Assembly (NCBI GenBank): GCA_026413885.1
Contig: JAOAKA010000001.1
Coordinates: forward strand, 438,075-486,158
Direction: 5' to 3'
From: Sulfolobales archaeon
GTDB taxonomy: Archaea; Thermoproteota; Thermoprotei_A; Sulfolobales; NBVN01
Length of the DNA: 48,084 bases
Under the pieces are notes generated by a model. The model did no database searches and was not told the origin of the DNA. It saw only the letters and a list, made by a program, of their open reading frames with translations. Shown piece after piece: positions 8,095 through 15,960 of this stretch. Within the stretch, counting starts at the first letter, position 1, and each line of letters starts with the position of its first letter. Position numbers and translations under genes: made by a program.

Positions 8095-9795
8095 CTTTCA
8101 ATTCTATCGTTTAGATTCTAGAATCAGGGGGACTTTCTACTACAAGAACATAGAGCTCCTTTCAATTCTATCGTTTAGATTCTGAGCTGCTGAAGGCTCA
8201 GACGGAGCTGATTAAGCAGATATCTCTTTCAATTCTATCGTTTAGATTCCTTTTTGGTACCACCCCACTAGGCTGTACCAAACCACGGCTTTCAATTCTA
8301 TCGTTTAGATTCAAACGAGATAAGACTTACATTCATAGAATATCCAATTTATCCATGCTTTCAATTCTATCGTTTAGATTCATAGTGTGTCATAACCTAA
8401 AATAGATGGCTGCGAAACAAGTGCTTTCAATTCTATCGTTTAGATTCAAGACACAGTCTACTTCCCGCTAAACGGTGAAATGTTACAGTTCGCTTTCAAT
8501 TCTATCGTTTAGATTCCTCGTCAACGCCAAACGACACCTGGAGAAGCACTCCGTCCTTTCAATTCTATCGTTTAGATTCAGTGTCCTAAAGAAAAAGATA
8601 GACGAGGCTATAAACGCTTTCAATTCTATCGTTTAGATTCAGAAAAATGAGGAAGGTGTTACCCATGATGACGGCGCTTGAGCTTTCAATTCTATCGTTT
8701 AGATTCTCTCCCTGATGTACTCGAGGAACTGCCTCCTCTCTATCTCGCTTTCAATTCTATCGTTTAGATTCAGCTCTACCTCTGGATCATGAGGTGGGTC
8801 GAGGACTACGCTCTTTCAATTCTATCGTTTAGATTCCTTACCGAGAGAGTAATGATTGAAACATTCTCAATGCGAACCCTTTCAATTCTATCGTTTAGAT
8901 TCAAGGGGAGGATATCGAGGTAAAGCCGAAGAAGACCGTGACTGCTTTCAATTCTATCGTTTAGATTCCCATTTTTCACCCACCCAGTCCTTGAACGCCT
9001 TCAAGGCTTTCAATTCTATCGTTTAGATTCCGAACTCGTACCATTTAAGAGAACTCTGCTGGAAAGGTCTAGCTTTCAATTCTATCGTTTAGATTCTGGT
9101 TATCTCTTTGATGGCTTTCACCGCCTCCTCGAGCTTTCAATTCTATCGTTTAGATTCGGATACCTGTGGTGTCGCCTCCCCAGCTCACGTACATACTTTC
9201 AATTCTATCGTTTAGATTCAGGAGTTCATAACGTACTACAAGCCGAAGAACTTCGTCGTCTTTCAATTCTATCGTTTAGATTCTGAAGCTCCTGTTGTCT
9301 GCGGTACTCCTGGGCCTCGGGCCTTTCAATTCTATCGTTTAGATTCTCGATATTATTGTCTTTGAGTGTCACGTCAACGATGCGGGAGCTTTCAATTCTA
9401 TCGTTTAGATTCTCGTGGAGTAAGGTTACAGATGGTGTAGTTAATCAGCTTTCAATTCTATCGTTTAGATTCAGTCCTTGACCGGCTGGGGTATCAGGCT
9501 GGATAGCGCGTCTTTCAATTCTATCGTTTAGATTCGTTCTGGGTTGGGCCGCGGAGATGGAGCGCGAGTTCATCACTTTCAATTCTATCGTTTAGATTCA
9601 GGTCGTAGCGTGTGTAGAGCGTGTAGCCTACTATCTCGTACTTTCAATTCTATCGTTTAGATTCCCACCTTGAGGTGGTACGAGTTTGTGAGCATGATTA
9701 TCGTCTTTCAATTCTATCGTTTAGATTCTCTACGATAATGTTATGTGGTACGATAGCTACGATAGGTTTAGCTTTCAATTCTATCGTTTAGATTC
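8095..9795 (-). CRISPR. CRISPR array, 27 identical 24-nt repeats and 26 spacers
   Basis: On the plus strand each repeat begins CTTTCAATTCTAT and ends GTTTAGATTC. Repeats start at 8095, 8159, 8226, 8289, 8358, 8424, 8493, 8556, 8617, 8683, 8748, 8813, 8879, 8945, 9007, 9073, 9134, 9196, 9260, 9323, 9389, 9449, 9512, 9576, 9641, 9705 and 9772. All 27 copies look identical. Spacers are 36-45 nt and all different. Read on the minus strand, repeats end in ATTGAAAG, the usual 8-nt 5' handle of crenarchaeal crRNAs (types I-A, I-D, III), so transcription runs right to left from a leader at 9796 onward. No cas genes are in the window, so any machinery is elsewhere. Confidence 0.98.
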
Positions 9796-9809
9796 TGTGT
9801 TTTGTTTTT

Positions 9810-9830
9810 CTTTCTCTATCGTTTAGATTC
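9810..9830 (-). repeat. Degenerate CRISPR repeat on the leader side
   Basis: A 21-nt copy of the repeat. On the minus strand it reads as the repeat with exactly ATT removed from the ATTGAAAG handle (GATAGA-GAAAG). It is separated from the first full repeat by only 14 T-rich nt (9796-9809), far shorter than any spacer. It lies between the leader promoter and the array. Confidence 0.85.
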
Positions 9831-10216
9831 TTCTGTGTTTCTAGTGTTTCTGGGTTTATAAGTTTTTATGTAGGTGTTCTTCAGGTTTTTAAGACTTGTT
9901 TTTAAATTAGTTTGCTTGACCTCTCTCGGTAGCTCTCTACATAGAAATCCCAAGACAGACATGGGAAAAACCCCCAGCAGCACAGACCACCATCAGACAG
10001 GAACTCGAAGCCAAGAACAGTAAAACTTATTAACTGGGGAACTTATTCCCATGTAGACCGTGGGAAAAACTAGGGAGGCTTCTAATGGTGTTTTAGAGGG
10101 GGTTTATATGTTTTTTGCTTTAAACTCTCTCTAGCTGGTTAAGAGGTTTTGGTGTTTTATTTTTGGGTTTATTTGGGGTAGGTCTTATATGTATCTTCAA
10201 TTTCTAGTTTTTTTCG
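9831..10216 (-). promoter_or_regulatory. CRISPR leader and shared upstream region
   Basis: A 386-bp stretch without a convincing gene. On the minus strand CTTATAAAC (complement of 9854-9862) is a good TATA box whose start point would fall near 9832, right at the degenerate repeat. The stretch is A/T-rich near the array. Further out it holds three copies of C(A/G)TGGGAA(A/T)AA: 9960-9971 (+), 10042-10053 (-) and 10059-10070 (+), plus a perfect hairpin GGGAA-CTTA-TTCCC at 10037-10050. On the plus strand TCTTATATGT at about 10181-10190 can serve the gene at 10217. Confidence 0.6.
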
Positions 10217-10456
10217 GTGTCGGGTATTAGGAGGGGTAGGTTAGTTGTGTTTGTAGGTTATGGTCCTCGTTCTCAGCGATTTGCTGGAAGAATTAGCTTG
10301 ATGATTGAGAAGCTTAAGAACTACTATGAGGTATCTCTAATTCACGTACCTGACGACACTCTGGATGAGTTACCCTATGTTAGAATTGAGCCGCCTCATC
10401 TAGAGGTTCGATGTGGAAGTAGTGGTTTAGGGAGTGATGGGGAGAGTAAAGTTTAA
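10217..10456 (+). CDS. Small unrecognised protein, 79 aa
   Basis: Not recognised. The N-terminal half (GRLVVFVGYGPRSQRFAGRISLMIEKLKNYYEVSLIHVP) looks like a strand-helix-strand unit, as at the beginning of a thioredoxin-like or Rossmann-like fold, but no CxxC or P-loop is present. GTG 10217 is about where a TATA at 10181-10190 would start a leaderless message. GTG 10247 with AGGAGGGG 10 nt upstream is an alternative start. It abuts the next gene with no gap (stop 10454-10456, ATG 10457), so the two are probably cotranscribed. Confidence 0.55.
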   Translation: MSGIRRGRLVVFVGYGPRSQRFAGRISLMIEKLKNYYEVSLIHVPDDTLDELPYVRIEPPHLEVRCGSSGLGSDGESKV

Positions 10457-10759
10457 ATGTTCATCTCACTCTCTGTAGTTGGTGTTAGAATGCCTCAAGG
10501 TTCGGCTACAGCAATAGTGCTAATAAATACAGATATAGGATCTGAAGACGAGGTATTAGAGCAGCTTTCGAGAATAGATGGAGTTATAGAAGCAAGTGTT
10601 GTCTACGGAGTGTACGATGTAGTTGTGAAGGTTAGAGCTGGAACAATTGAGGAACTCAAAGAGATAATAACTAATAAGATAAGAAAGCTAGCTAAAGTAA
10701 AATCAACTCTAACTATGATCGTAGTTGAGGGAAAGAGCTTCGAGAGAAAGACAGCTTAG
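10457..10759 (+). CDS. Stand-alone Lrp/AsnC ligand-binding (RAM) domain protein
   Basis: A 100-aa protein that is only the effector-binding alpha-beta domain of Lrp/AsnC regulators (ATAIVLINTDIGSEDEVLEQL ... VYGVYDVVVKVRAGTIEELKEII), with no DNA-binding helix-turn-helix. Such proteins form dimers or higher rings and bind amino acids or partner regulators. Homology begins near ATG 10490, so that start (GGTG upstream) is as likely as 10457. It follows the small unknown gene directly and precedes tiaS by 26 nt. Confidence 0.8.
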   Translation: MFISLSVVGVRMPQGSATAIVLINTDIGSEDEVLEQLSRIDGVIEASVVYGVYDVVVKVRAGTIEELKEIITNKIRKLAKVKSTLTMIVVEGKSFERKTA

Positions 10760-10785
10760 ACAGAAACTACTGAAAGAAAAATCTA

Positions 10786-12117
10786 ATGAAGATCTCTATT
10801 GGAATCGACAGTGTGGACTCATCTTACGGAGGCTGTACAACACACGCACTCTACTATCTTTTTAAGAAGCTACTTGAGAGAGACTACTTAGAGAGAGCTC
10901 TAGACTACCCATACCTAGTTAGACTAAATCCATCTATACCCAGTAAAACACGTGGAAATGGAGCTGTAGCTCTCAATATAGAAATACGCGATAGTGTCTC
11001 AATAGAGTGTGTAGCTAGTGATGTAGCCGCCGCACTGAGAGACTACATCACGGAAGTTCGAGGAAATACCTCTAGAGCATGTGTAGCTCTAGCTCTCGAC
11101 GAGGTGGGTAGTAGATTCCGCGAACTCTACTTTAAAGCACTAACAGACTTCGTACACCTAGACTACATTGCTAAACTAGTTAGTGAGAGTAGAGATAAGT
11201 TGGTGCTCCCCCTCGGATTTAGTGAGGGATGTATTGGAGCACTAGCAGCTATAGGCTGGGACAGATCTAGATGTACATACGAACTCCTAATCTATAGAGA
11301 CGTAGCTCGAGCTCAAACAATTGAGAGAGTAGTTGATACCGATACACTAGCTGAACTAGATAGACATCTAGAGTACAGAACTTTCTGCAACTATGACTAC
11401 GAAGAAGAGAGAGCTATCTCAATACCTAGAGGACCGGACCCAGTTCTTCTAGGAATTCGAGGACTGGACCCAGTCAAACTAATTGATTCAGTGAAAAACC
11501 TGAAGATAGGTGAAGCTATTGGAGGCTGGCTTCTATTTAAGACAAATCAAGCATCAGGCGCTCACTTAGCTCCTAGAGCATCAACTGAGTTAAAACCTTT
11601 TAGAACAGGCTGTCTCACAGGTGTAGTCATCGACATCACCACCAGGCCTGGGGGCGACGTCCTTCTAGAGATTACCGATGGATACGGTAGTATGAGAGCA
11701 GCCGTCTTTAAAGAGACAGGACTAACCAGGTACATAAGAAACCTAGTGTTAGGTGATGTTGTAAGAGTGTGTGGGTCTACTAAACTATGGGATGATTTAA
11801 AACATGTTCTACATGTAGAACTAGTTGAAGTAATCGATCTAGTAGAGAACTACGTTAAAAACAACCCTAAATGCCCGAAATGTAGTGCGAGAATGAAGTC
11901 CGCCGGCAGGGGGAAGGGATTTAAATGTGTTAAATGCGGCTTTAAATCACGTAATCTACATCTAGAGGCAACTATAAAACCTAGAGAAGTAGGTGTAGGA
12001 CTCTACTTACCCGGCTGTAGATCTGCGAAACATCTGAGTATTCCAGCTCCTCTCTCTAAGGCGGAGTTAGAGAATTGTGGAGTGAGACCCAGCTCTACCG
12101 CAGACTTCTATTTTTAA
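10786..12117 (+). CDS. tiaS: tRNA(Ile2) 2-agmatinylcytidine synthetase TiaS
   Basis: Attaches agmatine to C34 of the CAT-anticodon isoleucine tRNA so that it reads AUA. It shows the N-terminal GIDSVDSSYGGCTTHA block, RLNPSIPSKTRGNGAVAL, an OB-fold region (about 275-365) and a C-terminal zinc ribbon (CPKCSARM ... CVKCGFK). The length of 443 aa is normal. It is the third gene of a probable short operon starting at 10217. A CAT-anticodon tRNA at 22635 is a possible substrate, though it may instead be elongator tRNA-Met. Confidence 0.93.
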   Translation: MKISIGIDSVDSSYGGCTTHALYYLFKKLLERDYLERALDYPYLVRLNPSIPSKTRGNGAVALNIEIRDSVSIECVASDVAAALRDYITEVRGNTSRACVALALDEVGSRFRELYFKALTDFVHLDYIAKLVSESRDKLVLPLGFSEGCIGALAAIGWDRSRCTYELLIYRDVARAQTIERVVDTDTLAELDRHLEYRTFCNYDYEEERAISIPRGPDPVLLGIRGLDPVKLIDSVKNLKIGEAIGGWLLFKTNQASGAHLAPRASTELKPFRTGCLTGVVIDITTRPGGDVLLEITDGYGSMRAAVFKETGLTRYIRNLVLGDVVRVCGSTKLWDDLKHVLHVELVEVIDLVENYVKNNPKCPKCSARMKSAGRGKGFKCVKCGFKSRNLHLEATIKPREVGVGLYLPGCRSAKHLSIPAPLSKAELENCGVRPSSTADFYF

Positions 12118-12211
12118 TATATTTCTATAGCTGTATTACCGTATAAGTAAATTTAAGTAGACACACTAACTATTTTAATTTCAGTTACGATTTTTACTAG
12201 GTGTTCATTTA

Positions 12212-12796
12212 GTGGGACTAGCGTTCGAGAAGGAGGTTGTTGAAATAAGATTTCACGGTAGAGGGGGGCAGGGAGCTGTAACAGCTGCTCATTTATTAGT
12301 GGATGCTGCTATGAGGGAGAACCTCTGGGGGGCTGCTTTCCCGTTTTTCGGTGCTGAGAGGAGGGGGGCGCCAGTAACAGCTTACGCTAGAGTGAGTCGT
12401 AGAGTAGTATCAACTAAGTCTATGATTAAGAAACCCGACGTAGTTGTTGTTTTAGATCAAGCTGTAATGAACTATGTCAACGTATTCGACGGAATTAAGA
12501 ATGGTGGGGTAGCAGTTATTAATTCAGCTACACATACACTACCTTCAACTAGACTACCAGCTGGAGTGAGGATTCACACAGTAGATGCTACTAGGATAGC
12601 TCTCGACTTCGGCTTGGTGCTGGCTGGTTGGCCGCTAGTAAACATAGCTATGGTCGGTGCGCTTGCCCGCATATTAGGTATGAAATTGAGCAGTGTCTTA
12701 GAGGCTGTCAACAGTATTCTATCGGGACGTGCGGCGGAGTTAAACTCTAGAGCAGCTGAGAGAGCCTACCGAGAGGTAGTTGAAGTTGAAGCGTGA
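12212..12796 (+). CDS. porG: 2-oxoacid:ferredoxin oxidoreductase, gamma subunit
   Basis: Gamma subunit of a pyruvate-type ferredoxin oxidoreductase, which converts a 2-oxoacid and CoA to acyl-CoA, CO2 and reduced ferredoxin. Family signatures are RFHGRGGQGAVTAAHLL and FPFFGAERRGAPVTAYAR. The 194 aa is usual. The start is GTG 12212. It is the first gene of a four-gene operon in the common archaeal order gamma-delta-alpha-beta, and its 3' end overlaps the delta gene by 17 nt. Confidence 0.93.
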   Translation: MGLAFEKEVVEIRFHGRGGQGAVTAAHLLVDAAMRENLWGAAFPFFGAERRGAPVTAYARVSRRVVSTKSMIKKPDVVVVLDQAVMNYVNVFDGIKNGGVAVINSATHTLPSTRLPAGVRIHTVDATRIALDFGLVLAGWPLVNIAMVGALARILGMKLSSVLEAVNSILSGRAAELNSRAAERAYREVVEVEA

Positions 12797-13058
12797 CGAG
12801 CTGATTCTACCTCTCTCAAGACCTAAAGTAGGTGTTCAGGGAACTACAGGTAGTTGGAGGATCAGGAAACCAGTCATAAACTACAGTAAGTGTATCGGGT
12901 GTGGTATATGCTGGCTCTACTGTCCAGACAGCACTATAGATATAGAGGACACCGGGTCAAGATTCAGAGTAAGTATTGACTACACCTACTGCAAGGGGTG
13001 TGGTATATGCTGGACTGTGTGTCCAGTTAAAGCTATCGATATGGTTAAAGAGGTGTGA
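12780..13058 (+). CDS. porD: 2-oxoacid:ferredoxin oxidoreductase, delta subunit (2x[4Fe-4S])
   Basis: Ferredoxin-like delta subunit that passes electrons from the complex. Two complete cluster motifs are present: CIGCGICWLYCPD and CKGCGICWTVCPV. The start is TTG 12780 or TTG 12786, both within the end of porG, implying coupled translation. The stop overlaps the start region of the alpha gene. Confidence 0.93.
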   Translation: MKLKRDELILPLSRPKVGVQGTTGSWRIRKPVINYSKCIGCGICWLYCPDSTIDIEDTGSRFRVSIDYTYCKGCGICWTVCPVKAIDMVKEV

Positions 13059-13060
13059 TT

Positions 13061-14233
13061 ATGGCTCGCCTCACACTAACTGGTAACCACTGTGTTGCTC
13101 ACGCAGTCAAGCTAGCTAGAGTTAAAGTGGTTTCCGCATACCCGATTACCCCGCAGACAACTATAGTCGAGAAGATCAGTGAGTTAGTCGATAGTGGAAG
13201 CACCAATATGAAGATAATAAGAGTTGAGTCAGAACACTCAGCTCTAGCGGCTGTCTATGGTGCGGCGACAGCTGGTTTGAGAGCATTTACAGCTACCTCA
13301 TCCCACGGTCTTCTATATATGCATGAGATGGTCTGGTGGGTAGCTCAAGCTAGAATACCCGCAGTTATGGCTATAGTTACGAGAACTATAGGGCCTCCAT
13401 GGAATATATGGACAGACCATCACGACGTGATGGGTCAGAGAGATATTGGGTGGATCATAACTATGGCTGAAAGCAATCAGGAAGTACTAGACGAAACTAT
13501 AAAGCTCTTCAAGATAACGGAGGACCCTGAGGTGTTTCTCCCAGGTATCATAGGGCTAGACGCATTCATCTTGAGCCACACTGTTGAACCAGTAGAAGTA
13601 CCGGACCAAGAGATAGTGGACTCCTTCCTCCCCGAGAGGCGGCAGCCATACGTCATTAAATCTGGTGAAGCCCTAGTCATGGGGAATGTTCCTTCAGACC
13701 TGCTAGTAAACTTCAGAATGAGGGAAGGTGTGCACCGAGGGCTGAGGAACGCTGAGAAAGTAATTGAGAGAGTTGACCTAGAGTGGGGGAAGCTCACGGG
13801 CAGACACTACGGCGGCTTAGTTGAGTGCTACAGATGTGAGGATGCCGACTACCTATTTGCAGGAGCTGGTGCTTGGGTAGGAGATATGAGAATAGCGGTA
13901 GACAAACTCCGCGATATCGGTCTCAGATTTGGAGTTCTGAAAATTAGGTATATACGTCCCTTCCCCTACTCAAGAGTGTTTGAAGCTGTGAGAGGTAGGA
14001 AGGGTGTGTTAGTCTTCGATAGATCTATATCTGCTGGATCTGCTGGACCTATATTCCTGGACCTCACAACACATCTCTACTCCAGCGGGTTAAGAATCCC
14101 TGTGAAAAACGTCGTCACCGGGCTGGCTGGATTCGATATAGGCTACGAAGACTTCGTTAAGATAGGTAAGTCATTCGTGAATGAGGTATCTGAGAGTGGA
14201 TGGATAACTAGTTTTCTAGACTTCTACCCATAG
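13061..14233 (+). CDS. porA: 2-oxoacid:ferredoxin oxidoreductase, alpha subunit
   Basis: Alpha subunit, with the pyrimidine-binding half of the TPP site and CoA contacts. Signatures are SAYPITPQTTIVEKI near the N-terminus and VESEHSALAAVYGAA. The length of about 390 aa is normal. ATG 13061 is chosen; a GTG at 13055 overlaps the porD stop. The substrate is most likely pyruvate, judging by the overall match to Por rather than Vor or Ior, but this is inferred. Confidence 0.92.
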   Translation: MARLTLTGNHCVAHAVKLARVKVVSAYPITPQTTIVEKISELVDSGSTNMKIIRVESEHSALAAVYGAATAGLRAFTATSSHGLLYMHEMVWWVAQARIPAVMAIVTRTIGPPWNIWTDHHDVMGQRDIGWIITMAESNQEVLDETIKLFKITEDPEVFLPGIIGLDAFILSHTVEPVEVPDQEIVDSFLPERRQPYVIKSGEALVMGNVPSDLLVNFRMREGVHRGLRNAEKVIERVDLEWGKLTGRHYGGLVECYRCEDADYLFAGAGAWVGDMRIAVDKLRDIGLRFGVLKIRYIRPFPYSRVFEAVRGRKGVLVFDRSISAGSAGPIFLDLTTHLYSSGLRIPVKNVVTGLAGFDIGYEDFVKIGKSFVNEVSESGWITSFLDFYP

Positions 14234-14245
14234 AGGTGAGACATC

Positions 14246-15136
14246 GTGCCTCTAACTATTAGAGATCTAGCTAAGGAGAAGTACGTACTACCTGGACACG
14301 CTGCGTGTCCGGGATGCCCCGAGACAATAGGATTGAGATACGTAGGCATGGCTCTAGGTAGAAAAGCTATCTTAGTCATTCCAGCCGGCTGCACATCAAT
14401 AATTCAGGGACTAATGCCGGGCTCTGGACTCGCATTCCCAATTATAAACGTAGCTTTTGCTTCAGCTGACGCAGTTGCTTCAGGTGTAGCAGCAGCTAAG
14501 GAAGTACTAGGTGAGGATTCTGTTGTGACTGTCTGGGCTGGAGATGGTGCTACCGCAGATATAGGGTTTGCTACACTATCGGGTGCCGCTGAGAGAAATG
14601 AGAACATAATCCACATATGTGTAGATAATGAAGCATATATGAATACAGGTATTCAAAGATCTTCACTCACACCTATAGGAGCTTGGACAACAACTACTTG
14701 GAAAGGGAAGACCGAGCCTAAGAAGAACATGCCGCTTATAATGGCTTCACATGGAGTACCCTACGTTGCGACAGCTAGTATAGCGTACCCAATGGACTTC
14801 ATCGAGAAGTTGAAGAAAGCTGCTTCAATTAGAGGGTTTAAATATATTCACTTACACGCACCGTGTCCAGTCGGCTGGAGATTCGACCCATCTGAAACAG
14901 TTGAAATGGCTAGACTAGCTATTGAAACAGGCATCTGGGTTTTAATGGAGGTTGAAGGAGGTAGGACAACCATATCTCCACCCAGTAGACCCTACGCTGA
15001 TAAGAGTAGGAGAAAGCCCGTCATTGAATACCTAAAGAGACAGGGTAGATTTAGAGAGTTATCAGATGAGCTAGTTAGAGAATTAGAGAGAGAGATAGAT
15101 GAGTACTGGAAGCTACTGCTGAAGCTATCTAGCTAG
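14246..15136 (+). CDS. porB: 2-oxoacid:ferredoxin oxidoreductase, beta subunit
   Basis: Beta subunit that binds TPP diphosphate and a [4Fe-4S] cluster. The TPP/Mg motif is GDGATADIGFATLSGAAERNE with DNEAYMNTG downstream, and the cluster cysteines are in HAACPGCPE and the later PCPVGW. The start is GTG 14246, 12 nt after porA. The 3' end overlaps the convergent Sec61-beta gene by 12 bp. Confidence 0.93.
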   Translation: MPLTIRDLAKEKYVLPGHAACPGCPETIGLRYVGMALGRKAILVIPAGCTSIIQGLMPGSGLAFPIINVAFASADAVASGVAAAKEVLGEDSVVTVWAGDGATADIGFATLSGAAERNENIIHICVDNEAYMNTGIQRSSLTPIGAWTTTTWKGKTEPKKNMPLIMASHGVPYVATASIAYPMDFIEKLKKAASIRGFKYIHLHAPCPVGWRFDPSETVEMARLAIETGIWVLMEVEGGRTTISPPSRPYADKSRRKPVIEYLKRQGRFRELSDELVRELEREIDEYWKLLLKLSS

Positions 15137-15307
15137 TAGATTCAGTAAAGCTATAGAGACTACGAACACTACAGAGATTATTAATAGTTGTTTAGGAGTT
15201 ATCTCGAATATAGACTCTACTTCCTCGAAAAACCTAACTAAACCAGCACCTGGAGATACAGGTGCTTCTCTGCGTTTTCTCCTACTAGTAGATAACCCCA
15301 CCACCAA
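15125..15307 (-). CDS. secG: Preprotein translocase subunit Sec61-beta (SecG in archaea)
   Basis: Small non-essential subunit of the Sec channel. The 60 aa show a basic N-terminus (SRRKRREAPVSPGAGLVRFFEE), the family's FFEE...I..TP segment, and a single C-terminal membrane helix (LLIISVVFVVSIALLNLL), the tail-anchored layout of Sec61-beta. The start is probably TTG 15307 or one of the next GTGs. TATAAA-like sequence at 15327-15333 is about 25 bp upstream, pointing to a leaderless message. Confidence 0.9.
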   Translation of the reverse strand: MVVGLSTSRRKRREAPVSPGAGLVRFFEEVESIFEITPKQLLIISVVFVVSIALLNLLAR

Positions 15308-15326
15308 GTCTATAGAGATTCCAGAG

Positions 15327-15333
15327 ATATAAA
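15327..15333. promoter_or_regulatory. TATA element shared by secG (-) and the MazG-like gene (+)
   Basis: ATATAAA lies in the 55-bp gap between the divergent genes. Its centre is about 24 bp from the TTG of secG and 32 bp from the ATG of the MazG-like gene. It is the only good TATA box in the gap and reads acceptably on both strands. Confidence 0.5.
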
Positions 15334-15362
15334 TGTTAAACCCCCAGCTCTATGGATAAACT

Positions 15363-15614
15363 ATGTTGGCACTTAGAGACATCCAGAAAATAATGAAGTC
15401 TATGTTCTACGAGAGAGACTCTGCGAGAGGTCTCTACGCAACATTCACATGGCTAGTAGAAGAAATTGGTGAATTAGCAGAAGCAATACTCAACCGAAAC
15501 AGAGAGAGCATAGAAGAAGAAATAGCAGACGTGATTGCTTGGACTATATCATTAGCTAATCTACTAGAAATAGACGTAGAAGAAGCATTCAAGAAGAAAT
15601 ACTGCAGCAAGTGA
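15363..15614 (+). CDS. MazG-like nucleotide pyrophosphohydrolase
   Basis: A small all-alpha NTP pyrophosphatase, 83 aa, likely hydrolysing non-canonical or excess (d)NTPs to NMP and pyrophosphate. The metal-binding pattern is visible: EEIGELAEAI in one helix and ESIEEEIADVIAW in the next, matching the EExxE...ExxD signature. The start is ATG 15363, divergent from secG. It is followed by the gene-free candidate origin region. Confidence 0.87.
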   Translation: MLALRDIQKIMKSMFYERDSARGLYATFTWLVEEIGELAEAILNRNRESIEEEIADVIAWTISLANLLEIDVEEAFKKKYCSK

Positions 15615-15655
15615 ATACGGTGAGACCACACAATCACATCAACAAATATCGTGGG

Positions 15656-15935
15656 GGACACCCCTCTTTCGCCACTGGACATACAATACTATTAGCTAAA
15701 GAGGATAAGAAGAATAAGTTAGAAACTTTATACAAACACTCTTATATAGATAAGTTTATGTAGTAAACTTATTATACAAAATTCTATAGTATCTCTATTT
15801 GTATAATTTATTATTTAACCGTTTAATTCAATATCTATATACTTCTATCCTGTTCCAATAGCGAAAGAGGGGTGTGGGGTATTCTAAGTTTTAGTGGGAA
15901 TTATGTGGGATGCATTAGCGAAGTAGGGGTTGTAG
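15656..15935. other. Candidate replication origin: inverted ORB-like elements around AT-rich DNA
   Basis: The gap 15615-15960 has no gene. At 15656-15681 (minus) and 15851-15877 (plus) lie inverted copies of CCARTRGCGAAAGAGGGG followed by TGT, resembling archaeal origin recognition boxes (TTCCA...GAAA...GGGG), with the G-strings facing outward. A weaker third copy (TAGCGAAGTAGGGGTTGT) sits at 15916-15933 in plus orientation. Between the arms are about 170 bp of very AT-rich DNA with nested palindromes: AAGTTTA/TAAACTT, and TTATACAAA/TTTGTATAA 17 nt apart. No orc1/cdc6 gene is nearby, and both flanking operons point toward the site, which is unusual for an origin. Confidence 0.5.
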
Positions 15936-15960
15936 AAGCTGGGTTGAGACTGTAGATAGT

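Noticed and set aside
8095-9795. Frames crossing the array and a nearby cas operon
   Set aside because: No frame has protein character in the array, and no Cas protein family is recognisable anywhere in the window.
15656-15877. Insertion sequence or MITE
   Set aside because: No transposase and no target-site duplication seen outside the inverted arms; the arms read better as ORB boxes. Not fully excluded.
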